This document shows positions 8,514-16,073 of a stretch of 64,000 nucleotides of DNA, one piece after another (within the stretch, counting starts at the first letter, position 1; each line of letters starts with the position of its first letter). The translations under genes and the position numbers were made by a program. The stretch comes from Bacteroidota bacterium. Its GTDB lineage: Bacteria > Bacteroidota > Bacteroidia > Bacteroidales > Dysgonomonadaceae. The DNA lies in NCBI GenBank assembly GCA_023437305.1, contig JAEZGN010000023.1, forward strand, positions 186,001 through 250,000. Reading direction: 5' to 3'. The notes under the pieces are model-generated. The model did not search any database. It had not been told where the DNA came from and saw only the letters and a program-made list of their open reading frames with translations.

Positions 8514-9326
8514 AGTAATTCTTACTGCTTCTACAGCTTCTTTTACATCGTGCACACGTAAGATGTTAGCTCCGTTTTGTAGGGCGAAAGTGTTTAGGAT
8601 GGATGTGCCATTGAGGCTTGCTTCGGCTGTTGAGTCTATCAAATTGTAGATCATTTTCTTTCTGGAAATGCCAACAAGCAAAGGAAGATCGAAAATAGAG
8701 AAGCCTTTCAGTGAAGCCATCAACTCGTAATTCTGATCGATGGTTTTACTGAATCCAAATCCCGGATCTATTATAATATCGTTTACGCCTTTGAGGTGTA
8801 GCTCGGCTATCTTTTTAGAGAAGTAGTAGAAAATATCTTGAACAAGATTATCGTAATCTGTCAATTGGCTCATCGTCTGAGGTGTGCCACGCATGTGCAT
8901 AAGGATATAAGGGACATTGAGCGAAGCAACGGTATCGAACATATTTTTGTCCATTTCGCCTCCCGATATATCATTTATAATGTCAACACCGTGTTCTTCT
9001 ACACAAAAACGAGCCACATCACTATAGAATGTGTCAACCGAGAGAATAACGTCGGGGAATTCCTTATTTATTATATTCAGTGCAGGCTTTAGTCGTTCTA
9101 TCTCCTCTTTTGACGATAATAATGTAGACGAAGGACGTGTAGATTGTGCTCCTATATCCACAATTTTACCTCCTTGTGTTAATATTTCTGCTACACGCGC
9201 AACAATCTCTAGTTCACCCTGTTTGCGACTCCCTGCAAAAAATGAATCAGGAGTAATATTCAATATTCCCATCACCAAAGGTTGTGACAGTTCTAATAAT
9301 TCTCCTTTTATATTAATTGTTTTCAT
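8487..9326 (-). CDS. folP: Dihydropteroate synthase
   Basis: Condenses para-aminobenzoate with hydroxymethyldihydropterin pyrophosphate in folate synthesis; the sulfonamide target. 279 aa from the chosen start. Signatures: VMGILNITPDSFF, DIGAQSTRP and IIDPGFGFSK. An in-frame ATG at 9356 exists, but it lies inside a -7 promoter box (9354-9361). The ATG at 9326 follows a GGGAG ribosome-binding sequence, so 9326 is preferred. folP is often next to cdaA in Bacteroidales; here they are about 9 kb apart. Confidence 0.95.
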   Translation of the reverse strand: MKTINIKGELLELSQPLVMGILNITPDSFFAGSRKQGELEIVARVAEILTQGGKIVDIGAQSTRPSSTLLSSKEEIERLKPALNIINKEFPDVILSVDTFYSDVARFCVEEHGVDIINDISGGEMDKNMFDTVASLNVPYILMHMRGTPQTMSQLTDYDNLVQDIFYYFSKKIAELHLKGVNDIIIDPGFGFSKTIDQNYELMASLKGFSIFDLPLLVGISRKKMIYNLIDSTAEASLNGTSILNTFALQNGANILRVHDVKEAVEAVRITEKLKGYSL

Positions 9327-9353
9327 GCAATGCTCCCTTTTACTAAGACGTAA

Positions 9354-9361
9354 CAAAAGTA
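9354..9361 (-). promoter_or_regulatory. -7 box for folP
   Basis: Reads TACTTTTG on the minus strand, fitting TAnnTTTG, 27 bases upstream of the chosen folP ATG. Confidence 0.5.
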
Positions 9362-9427
9362 ACAGATTTTCTGCGATTATTGCAATCTTACTTTTTTCAT
9401 ATTTGGAGTGTGTATATTTATCAGTAT

Positions 9428-9462
9428 AAAAAAATAAGTAAGGGATAATACACCTTACTTAT
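9428..9462 (-). terminator. Intrinsic terminator after the small secreted-protein cluster
   Basis: Perfect 10-bp stem (ATAAGTAAGG 9434-9443, CCTTACTTAT 9453-9462), 9-base loop. Read on the minus strand it is followed by a run of T, as expected for the end of the lipoprotein gene at 9489. Confidence 0.75.
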
Positions 9463-9488
9463 CTTTTCTGTTATTCTTAAGCCCATCA

Positions 9489-9896
9489 TTAAGGCATCGT
9501 TACGGATCTTTCTTCGTCCAACTGATATACTTGATCAGAAGAGAGAATACTTATGTCCTCTAATTCTTTACTTGCAAAATTTGCAACAGTTTGTGGAACA
9601 AAAGAGTAGTTTACTAAATGATCATTTTTTATAAAAAGTAAGCAACATGTCCCATCAGTTGTAACTGTAGAATTTATTTCCTTTAAAATGGATTCAGGAA
9701 TATTAAACCTGTCCAAATTATCCGTGTTATAAGGTTTAACTATGTATAGGCTATCCCAATCGTTTAAGTTAATAGTGTCTAGTTTGAATATACCTTCAGT
9801 ATTTAATCTTGATAGATTGAGGTCAATTTCTACTACTTTCTTATTACATGAAATAAGAAAAAGTACGATTGTAATTACAAATATTACTTTTCTCAT
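9489..9896 (-). CDS. Small lipoprotein of unknown function
   Basis: About 135 aa. The signal peptide ends in a lipobox FLISC, so it should be lipid-anchored. The mature part is AT-rich in codon use and matches no family I recognise; a Cys pair (CC) sits near its middle. An ATG three codons earlier (9905) is possible; MRKV at 9896 gives a standard signal peptide. It is the last gene of a minus-strand cluster of small secreted proteins and is followed by a hairpin terminator. Confidence 0.6.
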   Translation of the reverse strand: MRKVIFVITIVLFLISCNKKVVEIDLNLSRLNTEGIFKLDTINLNDWDSLYIVKPYNTDNLDRFNIPESILKEINSTVTTDGTCCLLFIKNDHLVNYSFVPQTVANFASKELEDISILSSDQVYQLDEERSVTMP

Positions 9897-9958
9897 AAAG
9901 AACAATTATTTTAAACCAAGTTGTATTGTTTTAATCTATGATTTTAGTTCCAAACTTT

Positions 9959-10531
9959 CTATAGCTTTAAAATATCGTCTAAAGTCATCGGTTTGAAGTT
10001 GCGGATAGGATACTCCCGAATCTCTTTGTCTCCTTTTTTCTTTCTTTTATAATATTTTTGATAATGCTTACTGCTTTGTGGGATCAAAACTGTTATTTCG
10101 AGAATTTTATGATCTTTAAAATAATTATAAACATTCTGATCCCAGAAATTATCTTTCCTGAAAAGTTGAAGTAATTTATCCGTTTCAGGCTCACTCTTGT
10201 CAAATGTAATTTCTATGATGTTGTCGTCCTTATCATTTTCCCATAAGTAATGAATTCTCTCATCAGAGTATAGATATACATATATACCATCTATTTTACC
10301 TTCATTAAATTTTACTCCATAGTAAATATTTTTAATAGATTTTGTCAAATCATTATTTACTATTTCTACAGTTTTTCCTCTATAAAGATTCGCCCTATCC
10401 ATAAAGTTGTACAATGCAAACATTGTAGTGTCATTACTGAATGCCGATAGAGGTTTATAAGGCAAATTGTTTTGTGATTTACCTACAGAGCAGACTGTAA
10501 ATAATAAAATATAAATTAATAGTTGTTTCAT
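9959..10531 (-). CDS. Secreted protein, tandem paralogue B
   Basis: About 190 aa with a cleavable signal peptide (MKQLLIYILLFTVCSVGKSQ). No known domain recognised. Its mature N terminus (NLPYKPLSAF, then DTTMFALYNFMDRANLYRGKT) clearly matches the neighbouring gene 10637-11140, so the two arose by tandem duplication. The Lys-rich C terminus is longer than in the neighbour. The start is the second ATG (10531): the first, at 10543, gives an extra MPLI that is less signal-like. The duplicated upstream DNA is listed separately. Confidence 0.65.
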   Translation of the reverse strand: MKQLLIYILLFTVCSVGKSQNNLPYKPLSAFSNDTTMFALYNFMDRANLYRGKTVEIVNNDLTKSIKNIYYGVKFNEGKIDGIYVYLYSDERIHYLWENDKDDNIIEITFDKSEPETDKLLQLFRKDNFWDQNVYNYFKDHKILEITVLIPQSSKHYQKYYKRKKKGDKEIREYPIRNFKPMTLDDILKL

Positions 10532-10580
10532 AATTAAGGGCATATTTTAGATTGGCAATTATTGTTAACTTTTTTTGTTG
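10527..10580 (-). repeat. Upstream repeat, copy B (start region of paralogue B)
   Basis: About 54 bases nearly identical to 11136-11189. Includes the start codons and, at 10551-10569, the imperfect inverted repeat ATTGGCAAT-T-ATTGTTAAC. In both copies it sits directly before the coding sequence, so the duplication unit carried its control region. Confidence 0.8.
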
Positions 10581-10636
10581 TTATTTCTTTAAATTCTGTG
10601 TTTCTTTTGTCTTTCTTGCCTATTTTTCCACTTTAA

Positions 10637-11140
10637 TCAATGTCCGGTTTTCCATCGATAAACCATCCGTCCATTTTTTATATAGCCTTTTTGTTCTTCT
10701 CGTTTCTTTTGTATACTGTATTTCTTATTGCTTTCATCTTCAGAAGATAAAATAACTCCTATCTCTTCTATTTTACTGTCTTTATATTTCTCATATATAT
10801 TCTTCTCATTTCTGGGAAGATCTGTATCTGTAAGGTTCTCCTTTTCCCAGCATATGTATCTCGAGTGCAGCTCTGGATTCCCATCATTAATCCATATATA
10901 CAACCGTCTTATATTATGATTTCTAGTTGAAGTAATATATTCAATTGGAGCTTGTAATTCTTTATAGATATCTTTCAATGTTTTGCCTCTATAACATTCT
11001 GCTCTGTCGATAAAGTTGTAAATAATAAAAGCTGTAGTATCTTTCTCGAAGGAAAATAATGGTTTGTAAGCTAAGTTACATTGACCTTTCGCTGTAAAGC
11101 AGATACTAAAAAGTAATAGTAACATTGTTAAATTTTTCAT
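10637..11140 (-). CDS. Secreted protein, tandem paralogue A
   Basis: About 167 aa with a signal peptide (MKNLTMLLLLFSICFTAKGQ). The mature N terminus (NLAYKPLFSF, DTTAFIIYNFIDRAECYRGKT) matches paralogue B downstream; the C-terminal halves diverge. No recognised domain. Chosen start is the second ATG (11140), equivalent to that in B; an ATG also occurs at 11152. Base composition is AT-rich. It may be transcribed separately from B because each copy has its own conserved upstream block. Confidence 0.65.
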   Translation of the reverse strand: MKNLTMLLLLFSICFTAKGQCNLAYKPLFSFEKDTTAFIIYNFIDRAECYRGKTLKDIYKELQAPIEYITSTRNHNIRRLYIWINDGNPELHSRYICWEKENLTDTDLPRNEKNIYEKYKDSKIEEIGVILSSEDESNKKYSIQKKREEQKGYIKNGRMVYRWKTGH

Positions 11141-11189
11141 AATTATGGACATGTTTTACGTTGACAATTATTGTTAACTTTTTCTGTTC
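11136..11189 (-). repeat. Upstream repeat, copy A, with near-perfect inverted repeat
   Basis: Matches 10527-10580. At 11160-11178 it contains GTTGACAAT-T-ATTGTTAAC, an inverted repeat with 8 of 9 matching positions. It is a candidate operator or promoter element for paralogue A. Confidence 0.75.
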
Positions 11190-11284
11190 TTGAAAAGTAT
11201 TTGAACAGCGTCTTTTTAGTATATTACTTTTATAGAAATGAGGAATAATATGTTTCGTAGCATTTCACTCTTCATGCCCAAAGA

Positions 11285-11755
11285 TTAATAATCTTCAAAT
11301 CTATATATTTTGGTTACTACATAATACTTTGTATTCTCGCAGGGGTTGTTTATTTTTAATTTAAGCTTTTTAAGTTGATTTTCTAATAACTGTATTTCTG
11401 TTAGAGATAGTATGTTTACTCCATTAGAAATACGAAAGGATAGTTCTTTTATATAACCCGAAGAATCACAGAAAAGAGTTAATGACAATTTTGTGTTTTT
11501 ACTCTTTAATTCCTGTATGCGATTTTTCGAAAAGGCTTTCCAAAATTCATTATCAACAGTGCTAACATTATCAATCCGGAAATATTCACATTCATTATAA
11601 GCTGCCAGCTTATTTTTTTTATTCTCTATCATATTCGTCAAACTATTTAATACGTACGTATCCCCATTAACTGATTCCTCAATACTTTGGGCTGATAAAT
11701 TGCTATTTAAAATAGAGAATATGTACCCTATGGCTAATAAATATTTTGACTTCAT
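11285..11755 (-). CDS. Secreted protein of unknown function
   Basis: 156 aa with an N-terminal signal peptide (MKSKYLLAIGYIFSILNSNLSAQ). The mature part contains a predicted helical region with KNRIQELKSKNTKLSL and ends in YYVVTKIYRFEDY. No known family recognised; it does not obviously match paralogues A and B. It is the first gene of the minus-strand, AT-rich cluster of small exported proteins. Confidence 0.6.
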   Translation of the reverse strand: MKSKYLLAIGYIFSILNSNLSAQSIEESVNGDTYVLNSLTNMIENKKNKLAAYNECEYFRIDNVSTVDNEFWKAFSKNRIQELKSKNTKLSLTLFCDSSGYIKELSFRISNGVNILSLTEIQLLENQLKKLKLKINNPCENTKYYVVTKIYRFEDY

Positions 11756-12021
11756 AATTTTTGTTTATGTTACTTTGCGAAAATACGAGCAATACAAAAA
11801 ATAAAGAGTTAAAAGAAATGAGATATGACTTTTATTTTCTGATGTGTTTTATTATCTATTTAATTGTGTTTAAATTACACTTTGTAGTGTTGATACCAAA
11901 TATGACTTTTTTGGGTCAACTTAATGGCAATTGATAGTGTATGTGGTCTTTTACTTATAAAAAATAAGAAAAACAAGTGGCTTCAGAAGGGTAAATATTT
12001 CTTAAATATGATGTTTCTCTC
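11756..12021. other. Intergenic region, nothing recognised
   Basis: About 266 AT-rich bases between the secreted-protein cluster and the metallo-hydrolase gene. No gene, RNA or clear hairpin seen. Confidence 0.5.
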
Positions 12022-12846
12022 TCAGAACTCTCTCAGTCCCGACACTTTATAGCGGCTCAACGTTTCTAGTTTTACGTTCTTGCCTACTACCACTCCATTG
12101 TCATAGAGGGCTTGTTCTACAGCTTTAAAAGCTATTTCGGGATGATTGTTGTCTTGGCTGAGGTGGCAAAGCCAAATGTTTTGAAGGTTTTCGCTGTATA
12201 TGCTTGCAATAAACTGGGCGGATAGACGATTGCTAAGATGCCCCATGCCATTGCCTATGCGTTGTTTCAGATAGTAGGGGTATTTGCCCGCCTGAAGCAT
12301 GTATTCGTCGTAGTTAGCTTCAATTACCAGGTGATTTGCCTTCGCGGCATATTCTTTTATCGTATCGGTAATACGCCCGATATCTGTTACTAATACAAAC
12401 GTTTGCTCGTCGAACTCAATGTGGTACCCTACATTCTCGATACTATCGTGGGGAACGTCGAAGGCGGTTATTTGAAATTCTCTGATAGAGAATGTTTGTT
12501 CTTTTTCTATAATCTTTCTTGAATGCACCAAGCTTGCTCGTACAGCCCTGTTTCTTAAGATACCGTTATGTACTGTTTCTGTTGCATAAACAGGGATGTT
12601 GTATTTATCACCGAGGCATCCCACTGTTTTGATATGATCGGCATGATCGTGGGTTACCAATACGGCTATAATTTTATCGAATGAGACATCGTATTCGCGC
12701 AGGGCTTTTTGTATCGAACGTATTCCTATGCCGGCATCGATGAGTACACCATATTCATTCGTTCCCAGATAGTAGCAATTTCCACTGCTACCACTACCCA
12801 GGCTGAAAAATTTATATTTATATTGAGGGAATAGGCTGTACTGCAT
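12022..12846 (-). CDS. Metallo-beta-lactamase-fold hydrolase (YycJ/WalJ-like)
   Basis: 274-aa MBL-fold protein. The metal-binding motif HDHADH is in VLVTHDHADHIKTVG. The N-terminal LGSGSSGNCYYLG is typical of the YycJ/WalJ group, which includes predicted exonucleases or phosphodiesterases. Later ligands sit in FDVPHDSIENVG and the C-terminal CHLSQDN. The Met at 12876 was rejected because a -7 box lies at 12855-12862 and would leave it outside the transcript; 12846 is used. Confidence 0.85.
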   Translation of the reverse strand: MQYSLFPQYKYKFFSLGSGSSGNCYYLGTNEYGVLIDAGIGIRSIQKALREYDVSFDKIIAVLVTHDHADHIKTVGCLGDKYNIPVYATETVHNGILRNRAVRASLVHSRKIIEKEQTFSIREFQITAFDVPHDSIENVGYHIEFDEQTFVLVTDIGRITDTIKEYAAKANHLVIEANYDEYMLQAGKYPYYLKQRIGNGMGHLSNRLSAQFIASIYSENLQNIWLCHLSQDNNHPEIAFKAVEQALYDNGVVVGKNVKLETLSRYKVSGLREF

Positions 12847-12854
12847 AATGAATG

Positions 12855-12862
12855 CAAAGTTA
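12855..12862 (-). promoter_or_regulatory. -7 box immediately before the MBL-fold gene
   Basis: Reads TAACTTTG on the minus strand, fitting TAnnTTTG. It ends only 8 bases before the ATG at 12846, so a transcript from it would have almost no leader. Confidence 0.4.
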
Positions 12863-12963
12863 TATAGTCCTCCCAATAAAAAAGACTTATATTAGGTTAA
12901 AAAAATAGACCTAAAGAAAAAAATATCTTTTATTATTTTAATAGCGGAAGGGCTAACAGGGTC

Positions 12964-13293
12964 TTATTTCTTCAGGAAGCATGTTTTAAGTACAATGCTC
13001 GATCCGTCTATCTTGCAATCCACTTCAGTTGGTTCTTCTGTAAGGCGGATACTTCTTACCTTTGTACCTCTTTTTATTACCATCGATGATCCTTTTACTT
13101 TCAGATCTTTGATTACTGTAACCGCATCTCCGTCTTGTAGCTCTGCGCCGTTGCTGTCTCGTGGCGTCATATCGTCTGATTCTGCTTTTGCTTCGCCTGT
13201 CCATTCGTGAAAACAGTCGGGGCAAATAAACATAGTACCATCAAAATATGTATTTTCCATGCTGCATGCAGGGCAATTTGGAGTATCTCCCAT
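12964..13293 (-). CDS. yjdM: Zinc-ribbon protein YjdM (formerly PhnA)
   Basis: 109 aa. N-terminal zinc ribbon CPAC...CPDCFHEW, followed by the conserved small beta domain (LQDGDAVTVIKDLKVKG, then IKRGTKVRSIRL). Length and order match YjdM/PhnA. Despite the old name it is not established as a phosphonoacetate hydrolase; its role is unclear. Monocistronic; a perfect inverted repeat lies about 33 bases upstream of its start. Confidence 0.92.
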   Translation of the reverse strand: MGDTPNCPACSMENTYFDGTMFICPDCFHEWTGEAKAESDDMTPRDSNGAELQDGDAVTVIKDLKVKGSSMVIKRGTKVRSIRLTEEPTEVDCKIDGSSIVLKTCFLKK

Positions 13294-13325
13294 TTCGTGC
13301 TAATTTTTATAGTGTTAAAAAATGA

Positions 13326-13363
13326 ATTATACTCTTTTTCGGTAAGAAAGTATAGAGTATAAT
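13326..13363. repeat. Perfect 10-bp inverted repeat upstream of yjdM
   Basis: ATTATACTCT (13326-13335) and AGAGTATAAT (13354-13363) are exact reverse complements around an 18-base spacer that can itself pair weakly (TTTC/GAAA). It could be an operator or leader hairpin for yjdM. Confidence 0.6.
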
Positions 13364-13541
13364 ATATTTACTAATTATTTGAAATAAGGTGCAAAGATAA
13401 GGCAAATAGCAAGTGTATCCAAATAAGGAGTATAAACGGTTGATGATCGGCAAGGATTAGGGATTTATTGATATTGCTTAATGAATGTTTAGTGATAATA
13501 AAATATATTATCCGAACAATGCAGTTAACAAAATAATAGGT

Positions 13542-13549
13542 TAAATTTG
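13542..13549 (+). promoter_or_regulatory. -7 box for the DUF5063-exonuclease operon
   Basis: TAAATTTG fits TAnnTTTG and would give a leader of roughly 95 nt before the ATG at 13650. No clear -33 element. Confidence 0.4.
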
Positions 13550-13649
13550 TTACTTAAAGAAAAATCAACGATCTGTTTTGTATAGATCAGGATGCAATTT
13601 AGATAATATATATTGAGTCGGTAAAACGACAGAAAAATTAAAATATACA

Positions 13650-14225
13650 ATGGAGAACCAATTAAAAGAGATCGTTTATTCTCGTGATACAATTGAATTT
13701 GTAACAGTTGCAGTACAATATTGTGGCTATTTTGAAAGCTTTGAAGATGTAAGCGAGGCGGAGTTGATAGATAAGCTTACAAAGCTTCTTCCATTGCTTT
13801 ACTTAAAAGCGGCTCTTGTGCCCGAGACAGATATCATAAATGAAGAGGAGGAACCTGAAATAACAGTAACGGAGGCGGATTATAACTATATTTCTTCCAA
13901 GTTATATGATGTATTTCAGAATAATGATGCGTACCTTGAAGTTTTTCTTCAAGATATGAAATATAGTGACACTCCCATTGCAGCCAGTATAAGCGAAGAT
14001 CTTTCGGATATATATCAGGATTTGAAGAACTTCATTACAGTTTTTGAAAGAGGTGTTACAGACAATATGAATGATGCACTATATTTCTGTATAGAGAATT
14101 TTAAGTCATATTGGGGGCAAAAGCTGGTAAATGTGCTGAGAGCTTTGCACTCACTCAAATATACGATAGTAAATGATAACCTTGATGAAGATTTCGAATC
14201 TGCTGATACAAATGAATTATGGTAA
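13650..14225 (+). CDS. DUF5063 family protein
   Basis: 191-aa, acidic, mostly helical protein without signal peptide or membrane segment. The layout (FVTVAVQYCGYFESF, LTKLLPLLYLKAALVP) is that of the DUF5063 family of Bacteroidetes, whose function is unknown. Its stop codon overlaps the start of the exonuclease gene by 7 bases, pointing to translational coupling and a shared role in nucleic-acid processing. Confidence 0.8.
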   Translation: MENQLKEIVYSRDTIEFVTVAVQYCGYFESFEDVSEAELIDKLTKLLPLLYLKAALVPETDIINEEEEPEITVTEADYNYISSKLYDVFQNNDAYLEVFLQDMKYSDTPIAASISEDLSDIYQDLKNFITVFERGVTDNMNDALYFCIENFKSYWGQKLVNVLRALHSLKYTIVNDNLDEDFESADTNELW

Positions 14226-14812
14226 ACACTATATCCAAAGCTGAATTGTCTACTTATGCACAGGAAGTTTTTCCGGGTAGAATAATCGTAATACAAGAAG
14301 AAACCGAAGCAAAGAAAGCATGCGACTATCTTAGCAAATGTGAGGCTATCGGATTTGATACAGAGACTCGCCCTGCTTTTCGTAAAGGGGTGACGCATCA
14401 GATAGCACTTATGCAGTTGTCTACAGTCGATACCTGTTTCCTATTTCGGCTCAATCTGATCGGATTTCCTGCTTGTCTGGCCGAACTTCTTGTCAATCCT
14501 GCCGTGAAGAAGATCGGGCTGTCGCTGAAAGATGACTTCTCGGCAATACACAAGCGGATGAGTTTGGCTCCGGCTAACTTCGTCGAATTACAGTCGTTTG
14601 TTAAAGATTACGGTATAGAAGACAATGGCTTACAGCGTATTTATGGCATACTTTTTGAAAAGAGGATATCAAAAGGGCAACGCCTGTCAAACTGGGAAGT
14701 AGATGTACTTTCTGACTCACAGAAAATGTATGCTGCACTCGATGCATGGGCTTGTCTGAGAATATATAACGAACTTAAAAATAAAGAAAAAATAAATTCG
14801 GTCAGGAGCTGA
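14219..14812 (+). CDS. 3'-5' exonuclease, DEDD family (RNase D-like domain)
   Basis: 197-aa single-domain exonuclease. DEDD motifs: exo I in GFDTETRPAF, exo II in KIGLSLKDDFSA, and exo III with Tyr in SDSQKMYAALDAW (DEDDy type). It lacks the HRDC domain of RNase D, so it is a stand-alone exonuclease domain. Substrate (RNA or DNA) cannot be decided. It overlaps the DUF5063 gene by 7 bases; cbpA follows 35 bases later. Confidence 0.88.
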   Translation: MVNTISKAELSTYAQEVFPGRIIVIQEETEAKKACDYLSKCEAIGFDTETRPAFRKGVTHQIALMQLSTVDTCFLFRLNLIGFPACLAELLVNPAVKKIGLSLKDDFSAIHKRMSLAPANFVELQSFVKDYGIEDNGLQRIYGILFEKRISKGQRLSNWEVDVLSDSQKMYAALDAWACLRIYNELKNKEKINSVRS

Positions 14813-14847
14813 TATTCTGATGCTTCTGACTCATAATTGAAAAATAT

Positions 14848-15768
14848 ATGGCATTTATAGATTATTACAGCATTTTAGGTGTATCTAAAACTGCCAGTGG
14901 CGATGATATAAAAAAGGCTTACCGAAAGTTAGCCCGAAAATATCACCCTGACATAAACCCTAATGATGAGGAAGCAAAGAAAAAATTTCAGCAGATAAAC
15001 GAGGCGAATGAAGTTCTGTCCGACCCCGAAAAACGAAAAAAGTATGACGAGTACGGAGAGAACTGGAAGCATGCCGAAGAATTTGAAAAAGCGCGTCAGC
15101 AACAAGCTCAGAATGGAGGTTTTGCTGATTATAGCAGCTTCGGTGGCGACTTTGGCGGAAGAACATATAGCTTTACCGGTGAAGACGAAGGAGGGTTCTC
15201 AGACTTTTTTGAGTCTCTGTTCGGTGGCAGAGGTGCATCCAGAGGTTCTAGGACAAGTGCATTTAGAGGGCAAGATTATACTACGGAGCTGCACTTAAGT
15301 TTGCGTGATGCCTCTGAAACCCATAAACGAACGCTTACTCTTAATGGAAAGAATTTACGGATAACAATTCCGGCAGGGGTAGCAGACGGACAAGTAATAA
15401 AGCTGGCAGGACAAGGAGCTCCCGGTAGGAATGGAGGTCCAAACGGTGATCTGTATATTACGTTTGTGATACAAGAAGACCCGAAATTCAAAAGAGTAGG
15501 GAATGACTTGTATACTAATGCAGATATTAGCTTGTATACTGCTGTGCTTGGTGGAGAAGAAACGGTGGATACTTTTACTGGAAAAGTAAAATTGAAAGTT
15601 GCCGCCGGAACTCAGAATGGAACAAAAGTTCGTCTAAAAGGGAAAGGTTTTCCTATATATAAAAAAGATGGACATTTTGGAGATCTGATTATTACCTATA
15701 CGGTGAAAATCCCTACCAATCTGAATGCAGAACAGAAGGAACTGTTCGAAAAGTTAGCAAAGTCTTAA
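14848..15768 (+). CDS. cbpA: CbpA-like DnaJ co-chaperone
   Basis: 306-aa type II J-protein. J domain at 1-70 with the HPD motif at H33-P34-D35, then a Gly/Phe-rich linker (about 90-140) and two C-terminal substrate-binding domains. The Cys-rich zinc finger of DnaJ is absent, which identifies CbpA/DnaJ-like rather than DnaJ proper. It stimulates DnaK ATPase. The CbpM modulator gene follows 17 bases downstream. Confidence 0.93.
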   Translation: MAFIDYYSILGVSKTASGDDIKKAYRKLARKYHPDINPNDEEAKKKFQQINEANEVLSDPEKRKKYDEYGENWKHAEEFEKARQQQAQNGGFADYSSFGGDFGGRTYSFTGEDEGGFSDFFESLFGGRGASRGSRTSAFRGQDYTTELHLSLRDASETHKRTLTLNGKNLRITIPAGVADGQVIKLAGQGAPGRNGGPNGDLYITFVIQEDPKFKRVGNDLYTNADISLYTAVLGGEETVDTFTGKVKLKVAAGTQNGTKVRLKGKGFPIYKKDGHFGDLIITYTVKIPTNLNAEQKELFEKLAKS

Positions 15769-15785
15769 TTTAAAGCGCTACAGTT

Positions 15786-16073
15786 ATGAATTCAGAACTG
15801 ATTATTATACACGAATATTGTATTCAAAACCAAGTAGAGCCCGATTTTATTGTGCAGCTTGAAAATGAAGGACTGATACAGGTAAGTATTGTTGATAACG
15901 AGCGGTATATACATATTTCGCAGTTGAAGCACTTGGATCAGTATGTACGTTGGTACTACGACCTGTCAATTAATGTGGCGGGGATTGATGTTATTCAAAA
16001 CCTATTGGATAAGATTGATACGATGCAGGACGAAATTTTACGACTAAAAGAACAGTTACGATTGATAGATTAA
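15786..16073 (+). CDS. cbpM: Chaperone modulator CbpM
   Basis: 95 aa. MerR-like helical protein with the CbpM pattern: N-terminal IIIHEYCIQN, YIHISQLKHLDQYVRWYYDL in the middle, and a C-terminal coiled coil. CbpM binds the J domain of CbpA and inhibits it, matching the gene order here. Its stop codon shares one base with the ATG of the following beta-lactamase gene (TAATG), so translation is probably coupled. Confidence 0.9.
   Translation: MNSELIIIHEYCIQNQVEPDFIVQLENEGLIQVSIVDNERYIHISQLKHLDQYVRWYYDLSINVAGIDVIQNLLDKIDTMQDEILRLKEQLRLID

Larger units (their letters stand above)
13294..13649. other. Divergent intergenic region between yjdM and the DUF5063 gene
   Basis: 356 bases without a coding frame. 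Contains the inverted repeat at 13326-13363 near yjdM and a -7 box at 13542-13549 facing the DUF5063 gene. The middle is AT-rich with nothing else recognised. Confidence 0.55.

Noticed and set aside
8487..9356. Longer start of folP
   Set aside because: The upstream ATG overlaps a -7 box, while the ATG at 9326 has a GGGAG site and the conserved N terminus.
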